A DNA stretch of 16,772 nt, from positions 1 through 16,772 of the forward strand of contig JAGYMR010000037.1 in the NCBI GenBank assembly GCA_018400515.1, given 5' to 3'. Positions 6,129 to 13,900 of the stretch are shown one piece after another (position 1 is the stretch's first letter; each line of letters begins with the position of its first letter). The notes below the pieces were generated by a model, which was not told the DNA's origin, did not search any database, and saw nothing but the letters and a program-made list of their open reading frames with translations. Both the position numbers and the translations under genes were made by a program. Source of the stretch: Tangfeifania sp. Its GTDB lineage: Bacteria > Bacteroidota > Bacteroidia > Bacteroidales > Prolixibacteraceae.

Positions 6129-8459
6129 ATGCGTAGAATATTTTTTTTACTGGTTTCCATTCTTTTTTTTTCACAGACAACTGCGCAGCGCAGTTACGGA
6201 AGCTGGCAGGATTACCTCTCTTTTGCCAGTGCACGGAAAGTGGCGTTTGCCGATTCAAAAGTTTATTGCGCCACCGAAGGGGGATTGTTTTATTTTGACT
6301 GGTCCGACAACAGCATTCAAAAATTTACAGGAAACAACGGCCTTTCCGATACCGGCATCCGGACCATTGCATGGAACCCGGCCCATGAGGTGCTCGTGGT
6401 GGCATATGAAAACAGCAATATTGACCTGGTGTATGATAACCGCGTGGTGAATCTGGCCGATATCAAAAGAAAACCGGTTGCCGGTGATAAAAATATTTAT
6501 AATGTCTCTTTTTCGGGAGATGAGGCCTATTTTTCGTGTGGCTTTGGGATTGTGGTGCTTAATCTGGTTAAAAATGAGATCAAGGACACCTATTTTATCG
6601 GGGACGAAGGAAGCATGCTGCAGGTAAACGATGTGGCGGTTTTTGGCAACACGGTCTATGCTTCAACCACTGCCGGCATCCTGTATGCAGATAGGGAAAA
6701 TACCAATCTGCTTGATTACAGGAACTGGAGCAGGGTGGAAAACATTCCGCATGCCGGCGGAACATTCAGTCATCTGGTGGTTCATGGCGACCGTCTGCTG
6801 GCCACCTATTCCCCGGAATCCGGCGATCCGGATGCATTTTTTCTTTTTAACGGGACGGAATGGGAACCCTTCCTGTCCGAATTGACAGAGGCCCGTGATA
6901 TCGTTTTAAACGGAGAAACACTCGTTATTACCGGAAGAGGGGTTATTTTTCTGATCGGACCGGATTATTCGGTCCTTGGAAAGGTGCGGAATTATCCCTT
7001 TGAGGAGGAGCCGGTTTTTTGGATTGAGGCCCGCAGTGCAGGTGTTACCCGGGACGGGATCATTTGGGTTGCGGATCGTGAATACGGTTTGGTCCGGATC
7101 TCCGGCCCCAACGCTGAATCGATCTATCCGGCGGGGCCGGTGGATAACCGGATCTATTCCCTTTATTCCAATGAGGGGGATTTGTGGGTCACTCCCGGAG
7201 GCCACACCGATGCGTGGAATAATATTTTTGAGCGGCCCCGCTTTCAATTGTTCCGCCAGGGCCAATGGACCTGCTTTTCACAGGAGGAGTTCACTGAAAT
7301 GGAAGGCTTCTTTGACATACTGACGGTTGTGGCAGATCCGGCCGATCCCCGGCATATCTTCGCCGGCAGTTGGGGCGGGGGGCTCCTTGAGTTTAAAAAC
7401 GGACAGTTTGTTTCCCGGTTTACCCACCGGAACAGTATCCTCCAAAGTGCACTGCCTGAGCAACCCGGTGAGCCCTACACCCGGATTGGGGGGCTCGACT
7501 TCGATTCGGAGGGGAACTTATGGATCACCAACTCCGAGGTCGAAAAGAATTTGCTGAAACTTTCTCCCAACGGGGAATGGGAGTCATTTGCCCTCCCGGA
7601 GGTGGCCAACAACCGGACCATCGGACAGCTGCTCATTACCCGGAACGATGATAAATGGATTCTGGTACCCCGCGGGCACGACGCCTATGTGGTCGATGCC
7701 TCCGGAAACCGGAAAAAACGGCTGCTCGTCACCTCCTATTTTAATAATGGGGAAAATGAAATTTTTAACCGGATGAACGATGTTTATTGCATTGCGGAAG
7801 ATCAGAACGGCGCCGTGTGGATCGGAACTTCAAAGGGAGTGGCCGTTTATTCGAATCCCGGCCGCATCTGGGAAACAGAATCTTTCTATGCCATGCAGCC
7901 CAGCCTCGACCTGGGAGACGGACTGTATCACCCCCTGCTGGGGACCGAAACTGTTACGGCCATCGCTGTCGACGGGGCCAACCGGAAATGGATCGGAACC
8001 CGTGGTTCCGGGGTGTACCTCGTTTCTGAGTACGGGGATGCGGAGATAAACCATTTTACCCGCGATAACAGCCCCCTCCTGTCGGACCAGATTACCGATA
8101 TTGCCATCGAAAAAAATTCGGGCGAGGTATTCATCGGGACCAGTCAGGGCCTGGTCTCCTACCAGGGGGAGGCCATAGGGGGAAAGGGTTCCTATCAGGA
8201 TGTTTATGTGTTTCCCAATCCTGTCCGGGAAGATTATGAAGGGCCCGTTACCATTACAGGACTGATTGAAAATACCGATGTGAAGATTACCGATATCAGC
8301 GGAAACCTTGTTTATCAAACCACTTCGCTGGGCGGTCAGGCCCTCTGGGATGGGAAAAACCTGAATGGGAACCGGGTGAAAACCGGGGTTTATCTGGTTT
8401 TTTGTACCGGCGAGAACGGGGAGAAAACCCATATTGAAAAATTGTTGTTTATCCATTGA
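6129..8459 (+). CDS. porZ: PorZ-type type IX secretion system surface protein
   Basis: A 776-residue secreted protein with N-terminal signal MRRIFFLLVSILFFSQTTAQ and mature start at about 21. Residues from about 25 to 680 carry repeated beta-propeller blades of the two-component-regulator type, e.g. KVYCATEGGLFYFD (44-57), GNNGLSDTGIRTIAWNP (68-84), and later GAVWIGTSKGVAVYSN and NRKWIGTRGSGVYLVSE. The last 88 residues, starting near YQDVYVFPNPVR (689), are a type A sorting C-terminal domain, ending KTGVYLVF...IEKLLFIH. Two propellers plus this domain, and this length, fit PorZ, which in Porphyromonas gingivalis sits on the surface in the type IX attachment complex and supplies anionic LPS. 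The opening GSWQDYLSFASARKVA is also typical of it. It lies between rdgB and recO. The alternative is another propeller protein secreted by the same system. Anionic LPS here is not shown. Confidence 0.88.
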   Translation: MRRIFFLLVSILFFSQTTAQRSYGSWQDYLSFASARKVAFADSKVYCATEGGLFYFDWSDNSIQKFTGNNGLSDTGIRTIAWNPAHEVLVVAYENSNIDLVYDNRVVNLADIKRKPVAGDKNIYNVSFSGDEAYFSCGFGIVVLNLVKNEIKDTYFIGDEGSMLQVNDVAVFGNTVYASTTAGILYADRENTNLLDYRNWSRVENIPHAGGTFSHLVVHGDRLLATYSPESGDPDAFFLFNGTEWEPFLSELTEARDIVLNGETLVITGRGVIFLIGPDYSVLGKVRNYPFEEEPVFWIEARSAGVTRDGIIWVADREYGLVRISGPNAESIYPAGPVDNRIYSLYSNEGDLWVTPGGHTDAWNNIFERPRFQLFRQGQWTCFSQEEFTEMEGFFDILTVVADPADPRHIFAGSWGGGLLEFKNGQFVSRFTHRNSILQSALPEQPGEPYTRIGGLDFDSEGNLWITNSEVEKNLLKLSPNGEWESFALPEVANNRTIGQLLITRNDDKWILVPRGHDAYVVDASGNRKKRLLVTSYFNNGENEIFNRMNDVYCIAEDQNGAVWIGTSKGVAVYSNPGRIWETESFYAMQPSLDLGDGLYHPLLGTETVTAIAVDGANRKWIGTRGSGVYLVSEYGDAEINHFTRDNSPLLSDQITDIAIEKNSGEVFIGTSQGLVSYQGEAIGGKGSYQDVYVFPNPVREDYEGPVTITGLIENTDVKITDISGNLVYQTTSLGGQALWDGKNLNGNRVKTGVYLVFCTGENGEKTHIEKLLFIH

Positions 8460-8484
8460 TGACCGCTTTTAATCAGGACAAGAA

Positions 8485-9210
8485 ATGTTGATCAGTACCC
8501 GGGGAATTGTTTTGAATTTTGTGAAGTACGGCGAAGGAAGTGTGATCGTGAATATTTATACGAAGGACTTCGGCAGGCAGGCTTACATGATGAATGCGGT
8601 CAGGGGAAAAAAGTCGAAGAATAAAGCCGGTCTGCTCCAGCCGCTTTTTTTGGTCGATTTGGTGGGTTATCAAAAAATGACCCGCGAAATTCAACGGCTC
8701 AAAGAGATAAAAAATGTCCCCGTTTATCAGAACATCCCCTTCGAAATTTCCAAATCGACTCAGGCGCTTTTCATTGCGGAGATGCTGTCAAAAACCCTGC
8801 GGGAGCAGGAAAGTTCTCCTCCATTGTTCCATTTCCTTGAGAATGCATTCCTGTATTTCGATTTGATGGAGGGAAATGCGGCCAATTTTCATCTCTGGTT
8901 CCTGTTTCGGTTAACCGAATACCTCGGATTCCTTCCCAATGTCCGGAAAACAGGTTTTGAAGGATGGTTTGATATGCAAAAGGGGGCGGTGGTGCCTTTT
9001 GAACCCCCGCATCCGTTTTTTGCAAAAAAAACGACAACAGATGCCTTATGCGTGCTGGCAAACATGAGCATCCGGGATGTCGCTTCCTGGAAGATCTCCG
9101 GGGAGCTGCGGACTTATCTTACCATGATGATGGTGGAGTATTATCAGTTGCACTTTGAAGGCCTTGGAACGATCAAATCATTAAAGGTGCTTCAGGAAGT
9201 TTTTCAGTGA
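8485..9210 (+). CDS. recO: DNA repair protein RecO
   Basis: RecFOR-pathway mediator that binds ssDNA and SSB and helps load RecA at gaps. It is 241 residues, the normal length. The N-terminal OB fold opens MLISTRGIVLNFVKYGEGSV (1-20), then IVNIYTKDFGRQAYMMNAVRG (21-41), the standard RecO start. The helical part contains TQALFIAEMLSKTLREQE (about 92-109) and FRLTEYLGFLPN. The four-cysteine zinc site found in some RecO proteins is not present. The gene begins 25 bases after porZ and is likely the last gene of the rdgB-porZ-recO run. It converges on the Memo-AMMECR1 gene with only 14 bases between stops and no obvious terminator hairpin. Confidence 0.94.
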   Translation: MLISTRGIVLNFVKYGEGSVIVNIYTKDFGRQAYMMNAVRGKKSKNKAGLLQPLFLVDLVGYQKMTREIQRLKEIKNVPVYQNIPFEISKSTQALFIAEMLSKTLREQESSPPLFHFLENAFLYFDLMEGNAANFHLWFLFRLTEYLGFLPNVRKTGFEGWFDMQKGAVVPFEPPHPFFAKKTTTDALCVLANMSIRDVASWKISGELRTYLTMMMVEYYQLHFEGLGTIKSLKVLQEVFQ

Positions 9211-9224
9211 AACACCGCACCCGC

Positions 9225-10655
9225 CTAACCCCTGAAAATACAGGCTTCGTAAGTAAATAGTTCAGCGTCCCTCCATCCTTCCCACCCCAGCCCGGCTTTG
9301 TCGCGGGCGCAATGCCCCAGGAATTCCTGCTTGCTCCACCCGGTTTTCTTAGCCACTTGCGGTAAAAAGGTGCCCGAACGGATTCCTTTTTTTATGTAAA
9401 TGCCATGTTTGCCCAGTTCGATCTCATCGGTGGATTGAATTTTCTTCAGGGGGGACAGCACGGAAATTTCCAGTTCCATTTGATCAAGTTCATCGGCATG
9501 GAGGTTTTCAAACCGCCGGTCAACAGTGGCCATAACGGCCATCCGCTGAACAAGGTCATTCAGTGTCTCTTCCCGGGCAAAATTGCCAATGCACCCCCGA
9601 AGCTCACCTTTCACATAAATGCTCACAAAGGCGCCTGCAGATTCTTCCAGTATTCCTTTGTTTTCAACAGGATCGGGAGGCCCCTGTTTCCCGGTTTCCA
9701 AATACCGGGTAATGGATTTCCGGGCTTTTTCTAACAACTCCCGCTTTTCCTCTTCGGATAAAGAAAACGGTTCGTCCTGGTCCGCCACCGTCAGGGCCCA
9801 GTAGCCGACAACACGCTCTTTATCACCGTAAGGGGCAACATCGCCCGAATTTTTGTAGTCGATTTTTTTGTAAATGACTTTTTTATTTTCCGTAAGATAA
9901 AGCAAAGGTAGCACAGAGGTCCATCCACACAGCGAGGTGGCCAGGTGGTTGATCCTTTTCTTTTCATTTTCCTTCAGAATGCGAAGAAGCTCTGCTGGTT
10001 GGTTGGAGCAAATGGCATTTGCGGTATCCATGTCATTTTCAATGGCGTCGTTATAGGAGGGATAATGGGAAAAATCTGTACTGACTACAAACAGGTTGTC
10101 GGGAGTAAACCAGGGATCCAGGGCCCGGGCAATTTCCCGGCAGTCCGCGGCGGTATTGCTTCCTGTAATGATGGGAACCAGCCGGAATGAATCTTTCAGT
10201 TTGTATTGAAGAAATGGAAGCTGGACTTCGAGGCTGTGCTCCGGCAAGTGGGCCTGCCGGTTTTGATGAAAAACGGGCGAACGTTTGTTCAGCAGTGCGG
10301 AGGTTTCGGTATCTACTTCGATCTCTCCCAGTGGGGTTGAGTAATTGCCGCTTTCGTAAGCCGAAGCACCGTTGAAATGAAATTGGTGGCTGGGGGCCAG
10401 AACAAAAACTCTCTTGTAGGAAGCCCCGTCAGGTATTTGGTTGATGGCCGAGGCTGCTACATGACCGCTGAAAATATATCCGGCATGGGGTGAAATGAGC
10501 GCCCGGGGCTTTGGGAGGCCTTCATTTTTTGCAGCCCCTTCAAAAAGTTCTTCCAACTGACGAATCAATGCCGCTTTTGATGCCGGATAAAACTGGCCGG
10601 CAAATGCGGGTTCCCTGTTTTCTGCTTTTTTGCCCGATGTTTTCATTAAACTCAT
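9225..10655 (-). CDS. AmmeMemoRadiSam system protein B-A fusion (Memo + AMMECR1)
   Basis: A 476-residue two-domain protein of unknown biochemical function. Residues 14-290 are Memo-like (related to class III extradiol dioxygenases): REPAFAGQFYP (14-24), ISPHAGYIFSG with H57 (54-64), LAPSH with H90 (86-90), LPEHSLEVQLPFLQ (137-150), STDFSHYPS (192-200) and LCGW with C243 (242-245). His, His and Cys match the metal-site positions of Memo. A short linker at about 293-303 leads to the AMMECR1 domain (about 303-476), with LRGCIG at 352-357 and the conserved end FTYEACIF. Memo, AMMECR1 and a radical SAM enzyme form the AmmeMemoRadiSam grouping; no radical SAM gene is in this window. The start at 10655 is uncertain, as M4 would serve as well. 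No signal peptide is seen, so it is cytosolic. Confidence 0.93.
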   Translation of the reverse strand: MSLMKTSGKKAENREPAFAGQFYPASKAALIRQLEELFEGAAKNEGLPKPRALISPHAGYIFSGHVAASAINQIPDGASYKRVFVLAPSHQFHFNGASAYESGNYSTPLGEIEVDTETSALLNKRSPVFHQNRQAHLPEHSLEVQLPFLQYKLKDSFRLVPIITGSNTAADCREIARALDPWFTPDNLFVVSTDFSHYPSYNDAIENDMDTANAICSNQPAELLRILKENEKKRINHLATSLCGWTSVLPLLYLTENKKVIYKKIDYKNSGDVAPYGDKERVVGYWALTVADQDEPFSLSEEEKRELLEKARKSITRYLETGKQGPPDPVENKGILEESAGAFVSIYVKGELRGCIGNFAREETLNDLVQRMAVMATVDRRFENLHADELDQMELEISVLSPLKKIQSTDEIELGKHGIYIKKGIRSGTFLPQVAKKTGWSKQEFLGHCARDKAGLGWEGWRDAELFTYEACIFRG

Positions 10656-10791
10656 AAACCATGATTTTTCAGGAAAAATAATCTGTCTGTTTTTACGTTC
10701 TAAAGGCTAAATCGTTCGGCATTTCCCTTAAAATTGTTCAAAGGTTGTCATATCTCCGGAAAGTGAAAACTTCAGAATAATGCAGTTGCAA

Positions 10792-10803
10792 ACAGTCCAC
10801 TGT
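10792..10803. repeat. Short dyad upstream of the SPOR lipoprotein promoter
   Basis: ACAGT-CC-ACTGT is a perfect 12-base dyad about 45 bases before the -7 element of the SPOR lipoprotein gene, in the divergent spacer shared with the Memo-AMMECR1 gene. It could be a regulator site; nothing ties it to a known family. Confidence 0.2.
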
Positions 10804-10848
10804 GAAAAAGTTGGGCAATCTTTCAGGAAAAGAAGCAAAGGTTTTACT

Positions 10849-10856
10849 TATCTTTG
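10849..10856 (+). promoter_or_regulatory. -7 promoter element for the SPOR lipoprotein
   Basis: TATCTTTG is a perfect TAnnTTTG match, 25 bases before the ATG at 10882. It leaves a short leader and supports the downstream start over the in-frame ATG at 10780. No well spaced -33 TTG is seen. Confidence 0.5.
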
Positions 10857-10881
10857 TCATAAAAATAGAAAACTCATTTGT

Positions 10882-11394
10882 ATGAACCGGATTTTGTTAA
10901 TGATCATCATAGGAACCCTGGCTTTGGCGGGGTGTAAATCGAAAAAGCAGTTGCCACAGTCGCAATACACCTCCGACCCGGCCAAAGAACAAAAGGTATT
11001 TACGGTTCCAGAAACCGAAACCAAGGAGGAGCAGGCCCCGGAAGAAAAAGTCAGGGAGGAGCCCGTGGATATGCCGGAGGAAAAGACCGAACAAAAGCCG
11101 GTGGCGGTAAGAAAAGAGCAGGTAAGTTTTACCAGTGATGAGGATAAAGCCGCGAATGAAAGCAATACTTTCTTTGTCATTCTGGGCTCATTCAGTTACC
11201 TGGATAATGCGAAAAATTTCCGGGAAGATCTGCTCCGCGAAGGGTTTACTCCCATTATTCTGCATAGCGAGACCGGCTATTACCGTGTCTGTGTCAATTC
11301 CTACCAAAACGAGGCCGAAGCACGTGCCCGCGTTGCCCAGATCCGGCGAGTACACCCCAAATATTCCGATGTCTGGCTGTTGATAAAGAATTGA
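10882..11394 (+). CDS. SPOR-domain lipoprotein
   Basis: A 170-residue envelope lipoprotein. Residues 1-17 are a lipoprotein signal with lipobox L15-A16-G17-C18 followed by KSKK. Residues 28-90 form a low-complexity, Glu/Lys/Pro-rich linker that would span the periplasm. Residues 95-170 match a SPOR domain: NTFFVILGSFSYLDNAKNF (95-113), GFTPIILHSETGYYRVCVNS (121-140) and EAEARARVAQIR (144-155). SPOR domains bind denuded glycan strands of peptidoglycan, often at the division site, so a septal or wall-associated role is likely. The frame is open upstream to 10780, but that extension would bury the signal peptide and include the -7 element at 10849. A strong terminator follows 17 bases after the stop, so this gene is probably a single transcription unit. 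Confidence 0.92.
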   Translation: MNRILLMIIIGTLALAGCKSKKQLPQSQYTSDPAKEQKVFTVPETETKEEQAPEEKVREEPVDMPEEKTEQKPVAVRKEQVSFTSDEDKAANESNTFFVILGSFSYLDNAKNFREDLLREGFTPIILHSETGYYRVCVNSYQNEAEARARVAQIRRVHPKYSDVWLLIKN

Positions 11395-11411
11395 ATCAGG
11401 ATATTTTCAGT

Positions 11412-11437
11412 AAAGCCGCTTTTTGCGGCTTTTTTTT
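11412..11437 (+). terminator. Rho-independent terminator of the SPOR lipoprotein gene
   Basis: AAAGCCGC (11412-11419) and GCGGCTTT (11425-11432) form a perfect 8-base-pair stem around a TTTTT loop, and the T tract continues to 11437. This is the clearest intrinsic terminator in the window, oriented plus. Confidence 0.92.
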
Positions 11438-11439
11438 GG

Positions 11440-11489
11440 CCGGACAGCCCCTGGTCCGGAAAAGCAGGGCACCACGGGCCGCCCGTGGC
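11440..11489. repeat. Two adjacent GC-rich hairpins after the terminator
   Basis: CCGGAC (11440-11445) pairs with GTCCGG (11454-11459) over an 8-base loop. CCACGGG (11473-11479) pairs with CCCGTGG (11483-11489) over a 3-base loop. Neither has a T tract. They stand out in an otherwise AT-rich spacer. Their role is unknown: a small RNA, a mobile REP-like unit or an mRNA 3' structure are options. Confidence 0.45.
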
Positions 11490-11596
11490 AACCGCTGAAT
11501 GAAAACAGTGACCACAGAATTTGGAAAAATTTGTTTTTCGGATCCTCCTTCACCGGAAATATTTTCTCAAATGGATCAATTTCCTGAAATGAGTAT

Positions 11597-11604
11597 TACA
11601 TTTG
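11597..11604 (+). promoter_or_regulatory. -7 promoter element, probably for the dCMP deaminase-ctp unit
   Basis: TACATTTG is a perfect TAnnTTTG match and lies inside a perfect dyad ATTAC-ATTT-GTAAT (11595-11608). It would give a leader of about 110 bases before the GTG start at 11721. TATTTTTA near 11709 is a weaker alternative that would leave almost no leader. Confidence 0.35.
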
Positions 11605-11720
11605 TAATTCGTTCTGAAGAAGATGTACCTGTTTTCAGGGAACCTTGAAACGGATATTTTTTTTAATTTCAGTCGCTCTGAACTGTTTTTTGGGTGAATA
11701 ATTAATAATATTTTTATTGC

Positions 11721-12167
11721 GTGACAAACGAAGAGAAGCAACATTTACTCGACCAGCGTTACCTCCGGATGGCGGCTACATGGGCGGAAAACTCCTACTG
11801 TAAGCGCCGGCAGGTGGGGGCATTGCTGGTGAAGGAGAAAATGATCATTTCTGACGGGTATAACGGAACTCCCTCAGGGTTTGAGAATATCTGCGAGGAT
11901 GCAGACAACCATACCAAGCCTTATGTTTTGCATGCGGAGGCCAATGCCATTACCAAAGTGGCCAAATCCGGGAACAGCAGTGAAGGGGCAACCCTTTATG
12001 TGACCTCTTCCCCGTGCATTGAATGTGCAAAACTGATCATTCAGGCAGGGATTAAGCGGGTGGTTTTTACCGAAAGCTACCGCGTGGAAGATGGTGTTAA
12101 CCTTTTGAAAAGGGCAGCCATTGAGGTTAAACAGGTGGATATTCAAAAAGTGGAAGATGTAAAATGA
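11721..12167 (+). CDS. dCMP deaminase-family protein
   Basis: Zinc-dependent deaminase of the dCMP/ComEB family, expected to convert dCMP to dUMP and so feed thymidylate synthesis. It is 148 residues. The zinc site is complete: HAE at 71-73 (H71 ligand, E73 proton shuttle) and SPCIEC at 97-102 (C99 and C102 ligands). WAENSYCKRRQVGALLV (21-37) and DGYNGTPSGFENICED (45-60) are the standard N-terminal half. The start is a GTG at 11721: the first ATG (11769) would delete the YLRMAATWA helix conserved in the family. It lies 78 bases before the S41 protease on the same strand. The other possibility is a related cytidine or riboflavin-type deaminase, but the NGTPSGF motif favours dCMP. Confidence 0.93.
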   Translation: MTNEEKQHLLDQRYLRMAATWAENSYCKRRQVGALLVKEKMIISDGYNGTPSGFENICEDADNHTKPYVLHAEANAITKVAKSGNSSEGATLYVTSSPCIECAKLIIQAGIKRVVFTESYRVEDGVNLLKRAAIEVKQVDIQKVEDVK

Positions 12168-12174
12168 GAACGGC

Positions 12175-12226
12175 TCCGGGAACCCTGTTTTCCCGGATGA
12201 TCCGGCCCGGGGGGGGGTTGCCCCGG
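12175..12226. repeat. Tandem GC-rich hairpins with a nine-G run before the S41 protease gene
   Basis: TCCGGGA (12175-12181) and TCCCGGA (12191-12197) are perfect inverted arms over a 9-base loop. CCGGGG (12207-12212) and CCCCGG (12221-12226) follow over an 8-base loop. The second arm lies in an uninterrupted run of nine G (12209-12217), ending 28 bases before the protease ATG. The arms lack a proper T tract, so they are not a classical terminator. An mRNA structure or processing signal is possible. Confidence 0.5.
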
Positions 12227-12245
12227 CACAAAAAAATTTTGAACC

Positions 12246-13868
12246 ATGAATACGAGAACAAAGATTATAATACCCTTGTTGGTGGCCGTTTCAATCACCG
12301 CAGGAATCCTTCTCGGCAATATGCTGAAGGAGAACAGCCGGCAATCTTTTAATCCGGCTTACCTTGGCAAAAGCAACAAACTTTCCACCATCATTGAGTT
12401 GGTCAACCAGGGGTATGTGGACAGTGTAAATACCCATGAAATTATTGAAAATACCATTCCCGAGATTCTGGATGATCTTGATCCCCATTCCGCTTATATT
12501 CCTGCCAAATACATGCAGGAAGTCCAGGAAGAGATGCAGGGAAATTTTTCGGGGATCGGGGTGCAGTTTTCCATCCAGGAAGATACCGTGCGGGTGATCG
12601 AAGTTATTTCGGGGGGGCCGTCAAGCAAAGTGGGGATTTTGCCCGGCGACCGGATCGTCCGGGTCAATGATTCGATCATTGCCGGTATCGGGGTGCAAAA
12701 CCGGACGGTGCTCAAACTGTTGCGGGGGGAGAAAAACACCCGGGTGACCGTGGGAATCATCCGGAAAGGAGAGGAAGACGAACTGGAATTTGAAATTACC
12801 CGTGACGATATTCCGCTGTACAGCGTGGATATTTCCTACATGATCGATGCAGAAACCGGGTTTATTAAAGTGAGCCGGTTTTCGGAGCAAACCTATTCCG
12901 AATTTTTGAAAGGGATGGATAAATTGCAAAATGCAGGGGCCGGCAAGGTGCTGGTCGACCTGAGGCAAAATCCCGGCGGGTCGCTGCCGAGTGTTCTGAA
13001 AATTGTGGATGAATTCCTGGAAAAGGGAGAACCCATTTTGTATACCGAGGGGCTCCACCAGCCACGGAAAACCTATAATGCCTCGGGAAGGAAAACCTTT
13101 TCCGACATCGAGGTATATGTTTTAATTGATGAGTTTTCGGCTTCGGCCAGTGAAATCTTTGCCGGCGCCATGCAGGATAACGACCGGGGGATCGTTATTG
13201 GCCGGCGGTCTTTTGGCAAAGGCCTTGTTCAGGAGCAAATACCTCTGATGGACGGATCGGCTTTGCGGCTGACAGTGGCCCGCTTTTATACGCCCAGCGG
13301 GCGGTGTATCCAAAAATCCTATGAGGAGGGAAACGAAGAGTATTTTAATGATCTCTATGCCCGTTTCAGTCATATGGAACAGCTGGTGGCTGACAGCATC
13401 CATTTCAATGATTCGCTGAAATATACCACCAAATCGGGACGGACGGTCTACGGGGGCGGCGGGATCATGCCCGATATCTTTGTGCCGCTCGATACAGCCG
13501 GGAATTCGGATTATTTAAATCGGATCAACCGGAAGGGATTGATTTATACATTTGCATACGCTTACGCCGACAGCCATCGGGAGACCCTCTCGGAATTTTC
13601 TGAAGCCCGGCAGTTTGAAAAGCACCTTGCCCAACAACCCCTGCTGGAGCAGTTCGTCGCCTATGCGGAGGAGAAAGGAGTTCCCAAAGATGCCCGGGGA
13701 ATAGACCTGTCCGGAGAGATTATCCGTATACAACTGAAGGCTTACATTGCCCGGAATATTATCGGGGAAGAGGGGTTTTATCCCATCATCCGCCAGATTG
13801 ATAAAACCCTGCAAAAAGCAGTCGAAATCTCAAAACAGGATCTGCTTGTGGAGAATCTGGGCACCTAG
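12246..13868 (+). CDS. S41-family C-terminal processing peptidase
   Basis: A 540-residue serine protease of the CtpA/Prc class, tethered in the periplasm. Residues 7-27 (IIIPLLVAVSITAGILLGNML) are an uncleaved signal anchor. A PDZ domain spans about 101-188, with GIGVQFSI and PSSKVGILPGDRIVRVNDS (125-143). The protease core has DLRQNPGGSLPS (238-249), the catalytic serine in EFSASASEIFAGAMQ at S300, and the lysine in RRSFGKGLVQ at K325. The 25-residue Ser-Lys spacing equals that of E. coli Prc (S452/K477). The C-terminal part after about 360 is a helical extension common in Bacteroidota members. Such proteases trim or degrade envelope proteins from the C-terminus. It follows the dCMP deaminase gene after a 78-base structured spacer. 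The exact substrate is unknown. Confidence 0.95.
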   Translation: MNTRTKIIIPLLVAVSITAGILLGNMLKENSRQSFNPAYLGKSNKLSTIIELVNQGYVDSVNTHEIIENTIPEILDDLDPHSAYIPAKYMQEVQEEMQGNFSGIGVQFSIQEDTVRVIEVISGGPSSKVGILPGDRIVRVNDSIIAGIGVQNRTVLKLLRGEKNTRVTVGIIRKGEEDELEFEITRDDIPLYSVDISYMIDAETGFIKVSRFSEQTYSEFLKGMDKLQNAGAGKVLVDLRQNPGGSLPSVLKIVDEFLEKGEPILYTEGLHQPRKTYNASGRKTFSDIEVYVLIDEFSASASEIFAGAMQDNDRGIVIGRRSFGKGLVQEQIPLMDGSALRLTVARFYTPSGRCIQKSYEEGNEEYFNDLYARFSHMEQLVADSIHFNDSLKYTTKSGRTVYGGGGIMPDIFVPLDTAGNSDYLNRINRKGLIYTFAYAYADSHRETLSEFSEARQFEKHLAQQPLLEQFVAYAEEKGVPKDARGIDLSGEIIRIQLKAYIARNIIGEEGFYPIIRQIDKTLQKAVEISKQDLLVENLGT

Positions 13869-13900
13869 AAACAAAACGTTCCGTTCCGGTTTTCCGGTGG

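Larger units (their letters stand above)
11395..11720. other. 326-base gene-free stretch
   Basis: After the SPOR lipoprotein stop this stretch holds an intrinsic terminator (11412-11437), two GC-rich hairpins (11440-11489), then AT-rich sequence with a perfect -7 element inside a small dyad (11595-11608), leading to the GTG start at 11721. No convincing coding frame is seen. A small RNA between 11440 and 11600 cannot be excluded. Confidence 0.6.

Noticed and set aside
7830..8456. 208-residue open frame on the minus strand inside porZ
   Set aside because: It lies wholly antisense to a well supported gene, has no family motifs, and follows the codon pattern expected of a complement frame in GC-moderate coding DNA.
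10780..10881. Upstream start for the SPOR lipoprotein, adding 34 residues
   Set aside because: It would hide the lipoprotein signal peptide and include the perfect -7 element at 10849-10856.
11550..11744. 64-residue minus-strand frame upstream of and overlapping the dCMP deaminase start
   Set aside because: Low-complexity, basic and hydrophobic mix with no motif, in AT-rich promoter DNA. It overlaps the deaminase N-terminus.
12621..13058. 145-residue minus-strand frame inside the S41 protease gene
   Set aside because: Antisense to the PDZ and protease core, which are intact on the plus strand.
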